A DNA stretch of 64,000 nt from assembly GCF_001905665.1 (NCBI RefSeq), contig NZ_LIVX01000008.1, forward strand, positions 1-64,000, in the 5' to 3' direction. The position numbers and the translations under genes are program-made. This document shows positions 1 to 7,153 of the stretch, one piece after another; position 1 is the stretch's first letter, and every line of letters starts with the position of its first letter. Origin of the DNA: Streptomyces sp. CB02261 (GTDB lineage: Bacteria > Actinomycetota > Actinomycetes > Streptomycetales > Streptomycetaceae). The notes under the pieces are model-generated. The model made no database searches and was not told the origin of the DNA. It worked only from the letters and a program-made list of their open reading frames with translations.

Positions 1-50
1 CATGGCCCGCAACCTCCCGTAACTCCCTGCCCGTTGAAAGGAGACAGGCC

Positions 51-836
51 GTGACCCTGAAGATCGCTGTCTGTGTGAAGTACGTCCCCGACGCGACCGG
101 CGACCGCGGTTTCGCCGATGACCTGACGACCGACCGCGAGGCCGTCGACGGTCTGCTCTCGGAGCTCGACGAGTACGCGGTCGAGCAGGCCCTCCGCATC
201 TCCGAGGACGCCGACGACGCCGAGGTCACCGTGGTGACCGTGGGCCCGGACGACGCCAAGGACGCGCTGCGCAAGGCCTTGTCGATGGGCGCCGACAAGG
301 CCGTCCACGTCAACGACGAGGACATCCACGGCTCCGACGTGATCGCCACCTCCGCGATCCTGGCCAAGGCCCTGGAGAAGACCGGCTTCGACCTGGTCGT
401 CTGCGGCATGGCGTCGACCGACGGCACGATGGGCGTGCTGCCCGCGCTGCTCGCCGAGCGGCTGTCCCTCCCCCAGGTGACGCTGCTCTCGGAGCTCTCC
501 GTCGAGGACGGCGTGGTGAAGGGCCGTCGTGACGGCGACGCCGCCACCGAGCTCCTGGAGGCCCCGCTGCCGGCCGTCGTCTCGGTCACCGACCAGTCGG
601 GCGAGGCCCGCTACCCCTCCTTCAAGGGGATCATGGCCGCCAAGAAGAAGCCGGTCCAGGAGCTGGACCTGGACGACCTCGACATCGACGCCGACGAGGT
701 GGGCCTCGCCGGGGCCTGGACCCTGGTCGACGCGGTGGCCGCGCGCCCGGCCCGTACGCAGGGCACGATCGTCACGGACGAGGGCGACGGCGGCAAGCAG
801 CTCGCCGCCTTCCTCGCGTCCCAGAAGTTCATCTGA
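51..836 (+). CDS. etfB: Electron transfer flavoprotein subunit beta
   Basis: Small subunit of the soluble electron-transfer flavoprotein, which collects electrons from acyl-CoA and related dehydrogenases and hands them to ETF:quinone oxidoreductase. The 261-aa length is normal for ETF-beta. The N-terminus (LKIAVCVKYVPDA) and the segment VVCGMASTDGTMG, followed by PALLAERL, are typical of the family's AMP-binding fold. The GTG start has AAGGAG about 8 nt upstream. It lies 37 nt before etfA, so the two are one transcript. Acyl-CoA dehydrogenase and hydroxyacyl-CoA dehydrogenase genes sit 3-4 kb downstream on the other strand and are plausible clients. Nothing unusual seen. Confidence 0.96.
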   Translation: MTLKIAVCVKYVPDATGDRGFADDLTTDREAVDGLLSELDEYAVEQALRISEDADDAEVTVVTVGPDDAKDALRKALSMGADKAVHVNDEDIHGSDVIATSAILAKALEKTGFDLVVCGMASTDGTMGVLPALLAERLSLPQVTLLSELSVEDGVVKGRRDGDAATELLEAPLPAVVSVTDQSGEARYPSFKGIMAAKKKPVQELDLDDLDIDADEVGLAGAWTLVDAVAARPARTQGTIVTDEGDGGKQLAAFLASQKFI

Positions 837-873
837 CCGACCGTCAGCCACACCCACTCAGGAGCAACGAATC

Positions 874-1830
874 ATGGCTGAGATCCTGGTTCTCGTGGAC
901 CACGCCGACGGTGCGGTCCGCAAGCCGGCCCTCGAACTGCTGACCCTGGCCCGCCGCATCGGCGAGCCCTCGGCGGTCGTCCTCGGCGCCGGCCAGGCCG
1001 CGGCCTCGATCGCCGCCACCGCCGGCGAGTACGGCGCGGCGACGGTGTACGTCGCGGACGGCGCCGAGTTCACCGAGCAGCTGGTCGTGCCGAAGGTCGA
1101 CGCGCTCACCCAGCTCGCCAAGGAGAAGGGGGCGGCCGCCGTCCTGGTGACCTCCTCCGGCGAGGGCAAGGAGGTCGCGGCCCGCGTCGCGCTCCGCCTC
1201 GGCTCCGGCCTGATCACCGACGCCGTGGAGCTGGAGGCCGGCGAGGACGGCCCGGTCGCCACCCAGTCCGTCTTCGCCGCCTCGTACCAGGTGAAGTCGC
1301 GGGTCTCGCACGGCGTGCCGGTCATCACCGTCAAGCCGAACTCCGCCGCCCCGGAGGCCGCTCCGGCCGCCGGTACGGTCGAGGACGTCACGGTCGCCTT
1401 CTCCGGCAACGCCGCGAAGGTCGTCTCGCGCACCCCGCGCGTCTCCACCGGCCGCCCGGAGCTGACCGAGTCCGCGATCGTGGTCTCCGGCGGCCGCGGT
1501 GTCGGCGCGGCCGAGGGCTTCGCGGTCGTCGAGAAGCTGGCCGACTCGCTCGGCGCGGCCGTCGGCGCCTCCCGCGCCGCCGTGGACGCCGGCTGGTACC
1601 CGCACGCCAACCAGGTGGGCCAGACGGGCAAGCAGGTCTCGCCGCAGCTGTATGTCGCGGCGGGCATCTCGGGTGCCATCCAGCACCGGGCCGGCATGCA
1701 GACGTCGAAGACGATCGTCGCGGTCAACAAGGACGCGGAGGCCCCGATCTTCGACCTGGTCGACTACGGCGTGGTCGGTGACCTCTTCGAGGTGCTGCCT
1801 CAGCTGACGGACGAGATCGGCGCCCGCTGA
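874..1830 (+). CDS. etfA: Electron transfer flavoprotein subunit alpha
   Basis: Large subunit of the ETF heterodimer (318 aa), carrying the FAD site. The ATG at 874 is chosen because GGAGCAACGAATC precedes it and the product begins MAEILVLVDHADG, as in other actinobacterial EtfA; the reading frame stays open further upstream but only as an overlap with etfB. The C-terminal FAD domain is recognisable: VVSGGRGVGAAEGF, then ASRAAVDAGW, QVGQTGKQVSPQLYVA, GISGAIQH and IVAVNKDAEAPIFDLVDYG. It is cotranscribed with etfB and ends 20 nt before a strong hairpin terminator. Confidence 0.96.
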   Translation: MAEILVLVDHADGAVRKPALELLTLARRIGEPSAVVLGAGQAAASIAATAGEYGAATVYVADGAEFTEQLVVPKVDALTQLAKEKGAAAVLVTSSGEGKEVAARVALRLGSGLITDAVELEAGEDGPVATQSVFAASYQVKSRVSHGVPVITVKPNSAAPEAAPAAGTVEDVTVAFSGNAAKVVSRTPRVSTGRPELTESAIVVSGGRGVGAAEGFAVVEKLADSLGAAVGASRAAVDAGWYPHANQVGQTGKQVSPQLYVAAGISGAIQHRAGMQTSKTIVAVNKDAEAPIFDLVDYGVVGDLFEVLPQLTDEIGAR

Positions 1831-1850
1831 CCGTCCCGCTCGCCCACGAC

Positions 1851-1897
1851 GAAAGGGGCGGGTGGGTGGCACTCTGTGCCACCCACCCGCCCCTTTC
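1851..1897. terminator. 22-bp perfect hairpin between convergent genes
   Basis: Perfect 22-bp inverted repeat (1851-1872 and 1876-1897) with a 3-nt TCT loop. It begins GAAAGGGGCGGG and ends in the complementary CCCGCCCCTTTC. It lies between the stops of etfA (+) and the DUF35 gene (-), so it can terminate both. The arm ends give a short A/T run on each side. Confidence 0.9.
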
Positions 1898-1910
1898 TGT
1901 CGTTCCCGTG

Positions 1911-2300
1911 TCAGATCCAGCCGTCGAGCGGGACCTCCTCGCAGAGCCGGACGACCGGCCTGCGGCCGGTGACGCCGACCCCGGAGGAGAGCTTGACCCG
2001 GACCCCGGGGCGCACCGCGTGCAGCGGACCGTCGACGCGGCAGCGGACCGTGAAGCCCTCCGTCATGTACACCGGCCAGAGGTCGGCATCGGCCGCGGCG
2101 ACCCCGCGCCGTACGGAGATCACGCCTTCGCCCTCGCTGAGTTGGGGCGTGAGCTCCGTCGACCCGCAGGTCGGGCAGAGCAGTCGCTGGAACGTCGTGG
2201 TGTGGCACCAGCGGCAGCGCTGGAAGTAGAGCTCGGCGTCGGGGGCCGACTCCTCTGCGGCCCGGACGGCGGTCCCGCTCCTCATTCCCGTGTGGAACAC
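1911..2300 (-). CDS. Zn-ribbon/OB-fold protein (DUF35 type)
   Basis: About 129 aa. Near the N-terminus there is a zinc-ribbon (CRWC ... CPTC, spaced 12 residues apart), followed by an OB-fold-like tail (GEGVISVRRG ... RPVVRLCEEV). Such DUF35 proteins usually partner thiolase-like or acyl-CoA enzymes, supplying a CoA/acyl binding module. The GTG at 2300 is chosen because AAGGAGAAGGCATC sits directly ahead; the frame is open further up to 2369 but without a comparable ribosome site. No thiolase is adjacent, which is unusual. A perfect 15-bp palindrome 51 bp upstream suggests control by the neighbouring TetR regulator. Confidence 0.75.
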   Translation of the reverse strand: MFHTGMRSGTAVRAAEESAPDAELYFQRCRWCHTTTFQRLLCPTCGSTELTPQLSEGEGVISVRRGVAAADADLWPVYMTEGFTVRCRVDGPLHAVRPGVRVKLSSGVGVTGRRPVVRLCEEVPLDGWI

Positions 2301-2350
2301 GATGCCTTCTCCTTGCACTCGGCGGCTCGACCGTGCATGGAGCAAAGATA

Positions 2351-2365
2351 TGGCACTGAGTGCCA
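2351..2365. promoter_or_regulatory. Palindromic operator, TetR type
   Basis: TGGCACTGAGTGCCA: two 7-bp inverted arms about one central base, 51 bp upstream of the DUF35 gene and just beyond the 3' end of the TetR gene. The half-site GGCAC-N3-GTGCC recurs twice upstream of the TetR gene (3173-3210), so these are probably sites for that one regulator. Confidence 0.65.
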
Positions 2366-2432
2366 TCAAATAAAGACCTGAGTTCCCCGAATTAGAGATA
2401 CCGCGAACCCCGGCGGCCGCGGCCGGTTCGCG

Positions 2433-3140
2433 TCAGTCCTCGCCGAGGCTCGATTCCACCTCGCGCACCACGCGCCACATCGGGGTGGACCGCTTGGTGA
2501 TGACCACCACGACGTCCTCGGTCTCCTCCGCCGGCGCGGCCACCACCGCGTCCGGGCTCCAGGTGGCACGGACGAACTCCAGGGCCCGGTCGACCTCGGC
2601 GAGCGGGTCGCCCTCCCCTCCCGAGCGCAGCCAGTGTCGCAGCGCGTGGTTGTGGGCGGCGACCACGGCCGCGGCTGCCACGTTGGCGCGCAGGGTGCCG
2701 TCCCTGCGGTCGGCCCAGCGGGTGCGCAGATAGTCGCCGAGGGTCTTCTCGTACCGCCAGACGACGGAGAGCTCGTAGGTGCGGAGCCCGGCCACCTCCC
2801 GCGTGAGCCGGTAGCGCTGGACGGAGAAGGTGGGGTTCTCGGCGTACATCCGCATGACGAGACGGGCGGCGCCGCACACCCGGACCATCGGGTCGTCGGT
2901 GTCGGCGCTCGCCGCGAGGAAGCGGGTCATGTCGGCGAGGCACTGCTCGTGGTCGGGGAAGACCACGTCCTCCTTCGACGGGAAGTACCGGAAGAAGGAC
3001 CTGCGCCCGACGCCCGCGAGCGTGACGATGTCGTCGACCGTGGTCTGCTCGTAGCCCCGCTCCAGGAAGAGCTGGAAGGCGGCGGCGATGAGGGAGTCCC
3101 GCATCGCTGGCTTCGTGGAGTTCGTCGACGCTGTTCCCAT
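2433..3140 (-). CDS. TetR-family transcriptional regulator
   Basis: 235 aa. The N-terminal helix-turn-helix of TetR proteins is clear at residues 12-60: AAFQLFLERGYEQTTVDDIV, then LAGVGRRSFFRYFPSKEDV. The C-terminal ligand domain has no obvious ligand signature. The ATG start is followed by MGTASTNSTKPAM; the gene is transcribed away from the SDR gene in the same direction. Two candidate operators lie 33-70 bp upstream of its start and one in front of the downstream DUF35 gene, implying autoregulation plus control of that gene and possibly of the acyl-CoA genes upstream. Confidence 0.9.
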   Translation of the reverse strand: MGTASTNSTKPAMRDSLIAAAFQLFLERGYEQTTVDDIVTLAGVGRRSFFRYFPSKEDVVFPDHEQCLADMTRFLAASADTDDPMVRVCGAARLVMRMYAENPTFSVQRYRLTREVAGLRTYELSVVWRYEKTLGDYLRTRWADRRDGTLRANVAAAAVVAAHNHALRHWLRSGGEGDPLAEVDRALEFVRATWSPDAVVAAPAEETEDVVVVITKRSTPMWRVVREVESSLGED

Positions 3141-3172
3141 GGGCCGAACCTAACATTCGACACACCAGAGCG

Positions 3173-3210
3173 CGGCACTAGATGCCGGAGGAATCCGGCA
3201 CCCAGTGCTC
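3173..3210. promoter_or_regulatory. Paired palindromic TetR operators
   Basis: Two sites: CGGCACTAGATGCCG at 3173-3187 and CGGCACCCAGTGCTC at 3196-3210. Their centres are 23 bp apart, two helical turns, so both would face the same side of the helix. Each is a variant of the perfect site at 2351-2365. They lie in the promoter region of the TetR gene. Confidence 0.6.
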
Positions 3211-3242
3211 TGCCGAGGGTACGGAGGTTCAGCGCCCCCGGT

Positions 3243-4004
3243 TCAGCGGGCCGCCATGCGGAGCGCGCCGTCCATGCGGATCGTCTCGCCGTTGAGGTAG
3301 TCGTGCTCGGCGACCATGGTCACCAGGCGGGCGTACTCCTCGGGGCGGGCGAGGCGCTGCGGGAAGGTGACGGTCGCGGCGAGGCCGGCCCTGACGTCCT
3401 CGCCGAACCCGGCCATCATCGGGGTGTCGACGATGCCCGGGGCGATGGTGACGACCCGGATGCCGAACTGCGCCAGGTCCCGCGCCGCGGTGACGGTCAT
3501 GCCCGCGACGCCGGCCTTGGAGGCGGCGTAGGCGATCTGCCCGACCTGGCCCTCGAAGGCGGCGATCGAGGCGGTGTTGACGACGAGACCGCGCTGCCCG
3601 TGCTCGTCGGGCTCGTGCCGGGCGATGGCCTCGGCGGCGAGGCGCATGACGTTGAACGTGCCGAGCAGGTTGACGTCGAGCACGGTCCGGAACAGTTCGA
3701 GGTCGTGCGGTCCCTTGCGGCCCAGGATGCGGGCGGAGGGGGCGATACCGGCGCAGTTCACGGCGAGCCGCAGTGCGGCGCCGTCGGTGTCGATCGCGGC
3801 GAGGGCCTCGCGGACCTGCTGCTCGTCGGTGACGTCTGCGGCGAGCAGCCGGACGCCTTCGGGCAGCGGTCCCGCGGCGGCCACGGCCTTGTCGAGGTCG
3901 ACGCCGTAGACGGCGGCGCCCCGTGCGGCGAGCGCCGCAGCGGTGGCGGCCCCGAGGCCGGAGGCGGCGCCGGTGACGAGAGCGGCGGAGCCGGCGATGT
4001 CCAT
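3243..4004 (-). CDS. SDR-family 3-hydroxyacyl-CoA dehydrogenase
   Basis: 253 aa, a classical short-chain dehydrogenase. The NAD-binding glycine motif TGAASGLG is at residues 11-18, with AADVTD, then NCAG, the catalytic Ser in NTASIA, and the YAASK active-site motif (Tyr and Lys). The C-terminal NGETIRMDGALRM is typical of type II 3-hydroxyacyl-CoA dehydrogenases (HSD17B10-like), so oxidation of a 3-hydroxyacyl-CoA is likely. The start has GGAG 6 nt upstream. The acyl-CoA dehydrogenase gene 103 bp upstream on the same strand would catalyse the preceding beta-oxidation step. Confidence 0.88.
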   Translation of the reverse strand: MDIAGSAALVTGAASGLGAATAAALAARGAAVYGVDLDKAVAAAGPLPEGVRLLAADVTDEQQVREALAAIDTDGAALRLAVNCAGIAPSARILGRKGPHDLELFRTVLDVNLLGTFNVMRLAAEAIARHEPDEHGQRGLVVNTASIAAFEGQVGQIAYAASKAGVAGMTVTAARDLAQFGIRVVTIAPGIVDTPMMAGFGEDVRAGLAATVTFPQRLARPEEYARLVTMVAEHDYLNGETIRMDGALRMAAR

Positions 4005-4107
4005 GGAACTCCTCGTTCGTGTCGTGTGTCGTCGTGGTGGTGCGTGTGTCGTCGAGTGTGGGGCGCGGCGCGGGTGTCACACGGGTGCGACCCCCGCAGC
4101 CGGGCGG

Positions 4108-5262
4108 CTACTTCTCGGTGCGGGCGAGTCCCCGACTGATGACGAGGCGCTGGATCTGGTTGGTGCCCTCGAAGATCTGGGTGATCTTGGCTTCGCGCAT
4201 GTAGCGCTCGACCGGGAAGTCGCGGGTGTAGCCGTAGCCGCCGAGGACCTGGACGGCGTCCGTCGTGACCTTCATCGCCGTGTCGGTGGCGATGAGCTTG
4301 GCCGCGCTGGCCTGGCGGCTGAAGGGACGGCCGAGGTCGCGGCGGCGGGCCGCGTCCAGGTACGTGGCGCGGGCCGCGTCGACGGCGGCGGCCATGTCGG
4401 CGAGGAGGAAGCCGAGGCCCTGGTGGTCGACGATCCGGCGGCCGAAGGTGGTGCGCTCGTTCGCGTAGGCGACGGCGGCGTCCAGGGCGGCCTGGGCGAG
4501 GCCCGTGGCGCAGGCGGCGATGCCGAGACGGCCGCTGTCCAGGGCGCTGAACGCGATCTGGAGGCCCTGCCCCTCCTTCCCGACGAGCCGGTCGGCTTCG
4601 AGGAGGGCGCCGTCCCAGTAGGCGGAGGTGGTGGGGACGGCCTGGAGGCCCATCTTCCGCTCGGGGGCGCCGAAGCTGAGGCCCTCGGTGGCACCGGGGG
4701 CGAGGAAGCAGGAGATGCCGTGGCTGCCGGGCGCGGTCCGGGCGAAGAGCGCGTAGAAGCCCGCCCTGCCGCCGTGGGTGATCCAGGCCTTGGTGCCGGT
4801 GACGCGGTAGCCGCTGCCGTCCTCCTGGCGCTCGGCCTTGCAGCTGAGGGCGGCGGCGTCGGAGCCGGCCTGCGGCTCGGAGAGGCTGTAGCCGCCGACG
4901 GTCCGGCCCTCCAGCATCCCGGGCAGCCAGCGTTCCTTCTGCTCGGCGGTGCCGAAGGTGTGCAGCGGGTGGCAGGCCAGGGTGTGGACGCTGGTGGCGA
5001 CGGCGACGGCCGCCCAGCGCGCGGCGAGCTCCTCGAGGACCTGGAGGTAGACCTCGTACGGCTGGCCTCCGCCGCCGTACTCCTCGGGGTACGGGAGGCC
5101 GAGGAGCCCGGCCTCGCCGAGGGTGGCGAAGAGCCCTTCGGGATAGGTCTCGGTGGCCTCGTGCTCGTCCACCCGCGGAGAGAGCTCCTTGTCGGCGATC
5201 TCCCGGGTGAGGGCGATGAGGTCCGCTGCCTCGGGGGTGGGAAGCAGGCGGTCGACATCCAT
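4108..5262 (-). CDS. Acyl-CoA dehydrogenase
   Basis: 384 aa FAD enzyme of the acyl-CoA dehydrogenase family. Family landmarks: GLPYPEEYGGGG near the N-terminus, YSLSEPQAGSDAA (substrate/FAD loop), WITHGG, VLGGYGYTRDFPVER, and the catalytic-Glu loop IFEGTNQIQRL near the C-terminus. ATG at 5262 is preceded by GGAG, 5 nt away; the open frame upstream has no family homology. It probably donates electrons to the EtfAB encoded at the start of the window and works with the SDR gene downstream. The divergent TetR gene and the operator between them suggest ligand-dependent repression. Confidence 0.93.
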   Translation of the reverse strand: MDVDRLLPTPEAADLIALTREIADKELSPRVDEHEATETYPEGLFATLGEAGLLGLPYPEEYGGGGQPYEVYLQVLEELAARWAAVAVATSVHTLACHPLHTFGTAEQKERWLPGMLEGRTVGGYSLSEPQAGSDAAALSCKAERQEDGSGYRVTGTKAWITHGGRAGFYALFARTAPGSHGISCFLAPGATEGLSFGAPERKMGLQAVPTTSAYWDGALLEADRLVGKEGQGLQIAFSALDSGRLGIAACATGLAQAALDAAVAYANERTTFGRRIVDHQGLGFLLADMAAAVDAARATYLDAARRRDLGRPFSRQASAAKLIATDTAMKVTTDAVQVLGGYGYTRDFPVERYMREAKITQIFEGTNQIQRLVISRGLARTEK

Positions 5263-5286
5263 GGCGACTCCAGCGGCGCGCAAAGT

Positions 5287-5312
5287 GGTACTGAGGAAGG
5301 TACTGCAGTACC
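5287..5312. promoter_or_regulatory. TetR operator between divergent genes
   Basis: A perfect 14-bp palindrome GGTACTGCAGTACC at 5299-5312, plus a third copy of the half-site GGTACT 12 bp upstream at 5287-5292. It lies 25-50 bp before the acyl-CoA dehydrogenase start and 66 bp before the divergent TetR gene, which is the expected place for a shared operator. Confidence 0.7.
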
Positions 5313-5377
5313 GCCGAGCGTAGCGCAGAAGGGTGCCGCCGTAACCCCCGCCAAAAGCGGCCTGGAATACTGGCCGG

Positions 5378-5983
5378 GTGATCGAGACCTCAGCCGCCGA
5401 CACCCCGAAGCTCACGGGTCGCGGTGCGGCGCGCCGCTCCGCCCTGTTCGAGGAGCTCGTCGCCCTCCTCGTCGGCGAGGGCTTCGCCCGGCTGACGCTC
5501 GACGACCTCGCCGGGCGCCTGCGCTGCTCCAAGCGGACCCTGTATGGCCTCGCCGACAGCAAGGAGCAGCTGGTGCGTGCGGCGGTCGTGCACTTCTTCC
5601 GCCGCGCCACCGCCCGGGTGGAGGCGGTCCTCGCCGCCGAGGCCGACCCGGCGGAGCGGCTCGCGGCCTATCTGCGGGCGGTCTCGGCGGAGCTGGCGCC
5701 GGTCTCGCCGCAGTTCTTCGACGACGTGGCCGCGTTCGAGCCGGCGGCGGAGGTCTACGAGCGCAACACCCGCGCGGCTGCCGACCGGGTCCAGCAGCTC
5801 ATCGAGGAGGGCGTCCGCGCCGGGGTCTTCCGCCAGGTCCACGTGACCTTCGCGGCCGACGTCATCTCCTCGGTGATGGTCCGCATCCAGCGCCGCCAGG
5901 TCGCCGCCGCGACGGGCCTGGCCGACGCGGAGGCGTACGAGGAGCTGGCCGAGCTGCTCCTCAGCGGCCTCCGCAAGGCCTGA
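5378..5983 (+). CDS. TetR-family transcriptional regulator
   Basis: 201 aa. The N-terminal DNA-binding domain is at about residues 20-70 (GEGFARLTLDDLAGRLRCS, KRTLYGLADSKEQLV). The helical C-terminus contains AFEPAAEVYERNTRA and VMVRIQRRQVAAATG. GTG start. It is divergent from the acyl-CoA dehydrogenase gene with 115 bp between the starts, and the palindrome at 5287-5312 lies in that gap, so it most likely controls that gene and itself. The ligand is unknown; an acyl-CoA is an inference from context. Confidence 0.9.
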   Translation: MIETSAADTPKLTGRGAARRSALFEELVALLVGEGFARLTLDDLAGRLRCSKRTLYGLADSKEQLVRAAVVHFFRRATARVEAVLAAEADPAERLAAYLRAVSAELAPVSPQFFDDVAAFEPAAEVYERNTRAAADRVQQLIEEGVRAGVFRQVHVTFAADVISSVMVRIQRRQVAAATGLADAEAYEELAELLLSGLRKA

Positions 5984-6095
5984 GACACCCCGACGGACGG
6001 GCATGGCCGGTTCTCGCCCTCGTTCGATCACTCTGCGCATCCGATCCATTACCGTGTGCGGCGTCACCGACCACCGCACCCAGGGAGACCTCCAC

Positions 6096-6779
6096 GTGGA
6101 GCGCAGCCGTACCGTCCCGAGGATCCGAGCCGTACTCGCCGCCATGGGCGTCACCGTCGCCCTCGCCGCCGCGCCGCCGGCGCAGGCGGCCCCCGCGGAG
6201 AGGCCCGCCGCCGCTCCCCCGGCTCCCTGCACCGGGGAGTTCCAGGGCGACAGGCGGCTCGGACCGAAGCACCTGCCGAAGAAGTGGCAGGAGCCGGTGG
6301 GGCCGCTGCTCAACCGGTACCACCGGACCGGGCAGCTGTCCCCCGCCGACTTCCTCAAGAAGTACTGGGAGGGTCCCGCCGACACCGGCGGCTGGAAGTA
6401 CCCGCCCAACGACGGCTTCGGCGAGGTCAACGGCACCGTCGACAAGGCGCCCGAGCTCCTGACGGAGGGCGAGCGCCTGGACCGCTTCGGCTCCGAGTAC
6501 GGCGCGTACCTGGCGCCGGCCGGTGACGCCTACGCCGAGCGGGCGCTGCCCCCGCAGAACCTCAACACCCGGGACGCCGCCTTCCCCTGCGACTACCACC
6601 TGTACGAGGTGGCGCGGTCGTTCGTGGTCTGGGAGGGCTCCATCGCGCCCTGGTTCGAGCAGCCGGGAGGCGGCCGGCAGATCAAGCTGGACCCGGCGTT
6701 CCTCGACCCGGGCGAGGGGCAGCGGCTCAACGTCAAGTGGCTGCTCGACCACGGCTACCTGGTACGCGTCGCCGCGTGA
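6096..6779 (+). CDS. Secreted TNT-domain protein (NAD+ glycohydrolase type)
   Basis: 227 aa. It has a Sec-type signal peptide (VERSRTVPRIRAVL, a hydrophobic core, then an AQA-like cleavage site near residue 30). The C-terminal half matches the TNT (DUF4237) fold of the tuberculosis necrotizing toxin: RLDRFGSEYGAYLAP, the YHLYEV segment, PWFEQPGGGRQ, then the closing LDHGYLVRV. In that family these regions carry the Arg and Gln used for NAD+ hydrolysis. The GTG start has AGGGAGA 7-8 nt ahead. No long type VII or polymorphic-toxin N-terminus is present. Its stop overlaps the start of a small downstream gene (GTGA). The enzymatic role is inferred from motifs. Confidence 0.8.
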   Translation: MERSRTVPRIRAVLAAMGVTVALAAAPPAQAAPAERPAAAPPAPCTGEFQGDRRLGPKHLPKKWQEPVGPLLNRYHRTGQLSPADFLKKYWEGPADTGGWKYPPNDGFGEVNGTVDKAPELLTEGERLDRFGSEYGAYLAPAGDAYAERALPPQNLNTRDAAFPCDYHLYEVARSFVVWEGSIAPWFEQPGGGRQIKLDPAFLDPGEGQRLNVKWLLDHGYLVRVAA

Positions 6780-7042
6780 CCGACCGCCGGGCGCTGGACC
6801 GGGCACTCCGGGAGGCCGGGGTGCCCGAGGCGTACTACTGGATCGAGGACGTCCACGAGCCGGCGCCGACCCCGCCCGACTTCGTCTATCTGCGGACGGA
6901 TCCGGCCGGGGGCGGCTGGGAGACCGGGGTGTACGAGCGGGGCGCGTACGAACCGGTCGCCACGCACGCCACGGAGGCGGAGGCCTGCGCCCACCTCCGG
7001 AGCCTGCTGGGGGACCAGGGCGGGACCGCGTTCAGACCCTGA
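6776..7042 (+). CDS. Small protein coupled to TNT-domain gene; possible immunity factor
   Basis: 88 aa, starting with the GTG that overlaps the TGA of the TNT gene, so translation is coupled. No signal peptide and no membrane segment. Its composition is acidic with aromatic patches (EAYYWIEDVHEP, FVYLRTDPAGGGW, YERGAYEPVATHATEAEA). I do not recognise the family. A cytoplasmic small protein encoded immediately behind a secreted NAD+-degrading toxin-like protein is the arrangement expected of an immunity factor, but a chaperone or an unrelated role is possible. Confidence 0.6.
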   Translation: MTDRRALDRALREAGVPEAYYWIEDVHEPAPTPPDFVYLRTDPAGGGWETGVYERGAYEPVATHATEAEACAHLRSLLGDQGGTAFRP

Positions 7043-7056
7043 AGATCCACGGGCTC

Positions 7057-7077
7057 TTATTTCAAGAGGTGACTTAA
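7057..7077. promoter_or_regulatory. Imperfect palindrome upstream of ROK gene
   Basis: TTATTTCA-N5-TGACTTAA: the arms match in 6 of 8 positions. It is the only A/T-rich stretch in the area and lies 77 bp upstream of the ROK regulator start, consistent with an autoregulatory operator. Confidence 0.4.
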
Positions 7078-7153
7078 ACCCCAAGAGAAGAGCGCGCCGG
7101 GAGCCTGACAACGGTATGTTGGCGTTCAGGACTATTCCACCAGGGGGCTCCCA

